Below are positions 53,671-54,849 of a DNA stretch of 54,849 nt, piece after piece. The position numbers and the translations under genes are program-made. Each line of letters opens with the position of its first letter. Positions within the stretch are counted from its first letter, which is position 1. Source of the DNA: Bacillota bacterium (GTDB lineage: Bacteria > Bacillota > Clostridia > Oscillospirales > Oscillospiraceae); the NCBI GenBank assembly GCA_029225225.1, contig JAQXWB010000071.1:1-54849 (forward strand), read 5' to 3'. Below the pieces are notes generated by a model. It saw nothing but the letters and a program-made list of their open reading frames with translations. It had not been told where the DNA came from and did no database searches.

Positions 53671-54546
53671 TTATTTCTTCACTTTTTCCCGTCGGAAATT
53701 GCCAAGTGTCTCCTTGACGGAGGAGAGGTAGGCAAAGGAGCCGGGATATTGCTGAATGATCCGCTGGAACTCCACGATCTGATGCTTGTTGACCACGCAG
53801 ATGAGCAGGGTCTTGTTGCTGTGGGTAAAGCCGCCGACGGCGGGAAGCTCCGTCACGCCGTGTCCCAAGGAATCCATCAGCGCCTTTGAAAGCGCCCCCG
53901 GCTCGTCGGTGACAATCTCAAACTTGACCGCTTCTTGTAAGCCCTTGAGCATCGTGTCGCTGACCTTGCTTGAAAGGAAGCAGTACAGCAGGCACAAAAT
54001 GACCGGCTCGATCTTGAAATCATAGACGAAATAGGACAGCGCGGCAACCATCGCGTTGATCGCGAAGATCACCCAGAGCAGATTGCGCTCAGGATAATAG
54101 TGATGGTAGATCGCCGCGACAAGATCGGTGCCGCCCGTGCTGCTGTTACGGCGCATCACGATGCCGTAGCAGAAGCCGCTGATCACACCGCCCGCTGCCG
54201 GCGCGAGGATCGTGCTCGTGCCGTTGCCGGTATGGTAGACGAAGCTTGACAGGTCAACATAGTCCAGCAGGAGCATGACAAGCGACATCATCAGCGCAAA
54301 TGCCGCCGAACGCATGGCATAGGCGTGATCGACCAAAAAATAGACGATGATCACCAGCGGGATATTGACAATGATCGTCATGTAGCCGACCTTAAAGCCG
54401 AACAAATGCTGTACAATCGTCGCAAGACCGGGAATGCCCGCCGGCGCAAACTCATTCGGAAAAATAAAGATATGATAGCTCAGCGCAAGCAGCGCCGCGG
54501 AAAACAGAATGACCGAATAATCAAAAATGCGGTGCCGAAGCTTCAT
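53671..54546 (-). CDS. YitT-family membrane protein
   Basis: The 291-residue protein has five or six transmembrane helices in the N-terminal 190 residues, with AGGVISGFCYGIVMRRNSSTGGTDLVA. A C-terminal DUF2179 domain (about 215-285) contains FEIVTDEPGALSKALMDSLGHGVTELPAVGGFT. Such proteins are common in Firmicutes and their function is not settled. The ATG at 54546 follows GGAGGGGG. The longer frame to 54588 includes the promoter -10. Confidence 0.85.
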   Translation of the reverse strand: MKLRHRIFDYSVILFSAALLALSYHIFIFPNEFAPAGIPGLATIVQHLFGFKVGYMTIIVNIPLVIIVYFLVDHAYAMRSAAFALMMSLVMLLLDYVDLSSFVYHTGNGTSTILAPAAGGVISGFCYGIVMRRNSSTGGTDLVAAIYHHYYPERNLLWVIFAINAMVAALSYFVYDFKIEPVILCLLYCFLSSKVSDTMLKGLQEAVKFEIVTDEPGALSKALMDSLGHGVTELPAVGGFTHSNKTLLICVVNKHQIVEFQRIIQQYPGSFAYLSSVKETLGNFRREKVKK

Positions 54547-54578
54547 GGATATCCCCCTCCGCAAAAATTCCACCACCA

Positions 54579-54607
54579 TATATAGCAACTTTTTGTCGAA
54601 TTGTCAA
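54579..54607 (-). promoter_or_regulatory. Sigma-A promoter of yitT-telA-xpaC with a TGTCGAA box
   Basis: On the minus strand TTGACA (54602-54607) and TATATA (54579-54584) are 17 bases apart. A Spo0A-like TGTCGAA on the plus strand lies at 54594-54600, inside the spacer, where binding would block polymerase. Confidence 0.65.
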
Positions 54608-54639
54608 CCGCAAAAAGTGTTCCCGAGAAATTGCCGACC

Positions 54640-54849
54640 CGTGTAGCCCGGGGACATGTCCCCTAAGACCGCGAAGCGGCAGACAGAACAAACGAAAACG
54701 TTTGTACGCAGTCAGTAATTCCTGCACAAGATTGCCACGTCGCTACGCTCCACGCAATGACAAGAAGTCCCCCTTGTTTGTCATTGGGCGGAGCGTAGCG
54801 ACGTGGCCATCGTGTGGAGGAATTACTGACTGCGTACAAAAGATTTCGG
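54640..54849. repeat. Interspersed repeat cluster at the window end
   Basis: A GGGGACATGTCCCC palindrome is at 54650-54663. An inverted repeat at 54728-54811 begins AAGATTGCCACGTCG and ends CGACGTGGCCATC. GCAGTCAGTAATTCCTGCAC recurs in inverted form at 54818-54838. No gene was found. It may continue beyond the window. Confidence 0.75.

Overview
The window looks like chromosomal DNA of an endospore-forming member of the class Clostridia, probably close to Oscillospiraceae/Ruminococcaceae. Supporting signs are sporulation genes yabP/yabQ, a KOW-domain gene between infA and map, a clostridial glgB-C-D-A-P operon with the regulatory subunit GlgD, zinc-type S14 and L24 beside a zinc-free S4, and strong GGAGG ribosome binding sites. 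No tRNA, rRNA or CRISPR array was seen.

Layout. Positions 586-16247 (minus strand) carry one unbroken S10-spc-alpha ribosomal protein cluster, rpsJ to rplQ, including secY, adk, map, infA and rpoA. A near-consensus promoter with a leader of about 280 nt precedes it and a terminator follows it. Positions 16600-18300 form a small AT-richer island: an orphan, N-terminally truncated PstI/BsuBI-type restriction endonuclease with no methyltransferase, a small mobile-element-type ORF, and a divergent XRE regulator with a perfect palindromic operator candidate. Then come radC and uvrA (minus). Next, on the plus strand, are a kinase-like protein that lacks the phospho-accepting histidine, yabP, yabQ, divIC, yabR and an SDR. 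Four phased Spo0A-box-like repeats sit just downstream of a promoter ahead of the kinase-like gene, and a small foldback transposable element is inserted exactly at that gene's stop codon. Positions 26193-29106 encode the helicase-loading pair DnaD/DnaI, an iron-sulfur flavoprotein and a DtxR-type regulator. Positions 29208-39594 (minus) hold an oligopeptide ABC transporter with unusually large OppA and OppC, together with a PepF peptidase. Positions 39748-49818 (minus) hold the glycogen operon plus an intracellular GH13 enzyme. Then come mgtE with a structured leader (plus) and yitT-telA-xpaC (minus).

The window has several accessory signals. A family of interspersed palindromic repeats, built round GGGGACATGTCCCC and an inverted repeat reading roughly AGATTGCCAC...GTGGCAATCT, occurs in four places (1-513, 18310-18560, 22350-22460, 54640-54849). 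The best leads for undescribed biology are the Spo0A-box array with its pseudokinase, the uORF/stem leader of mgtE, the 60-residue repeats in the extracytoplasmic insert of OppC, and the decayed restriction gene.
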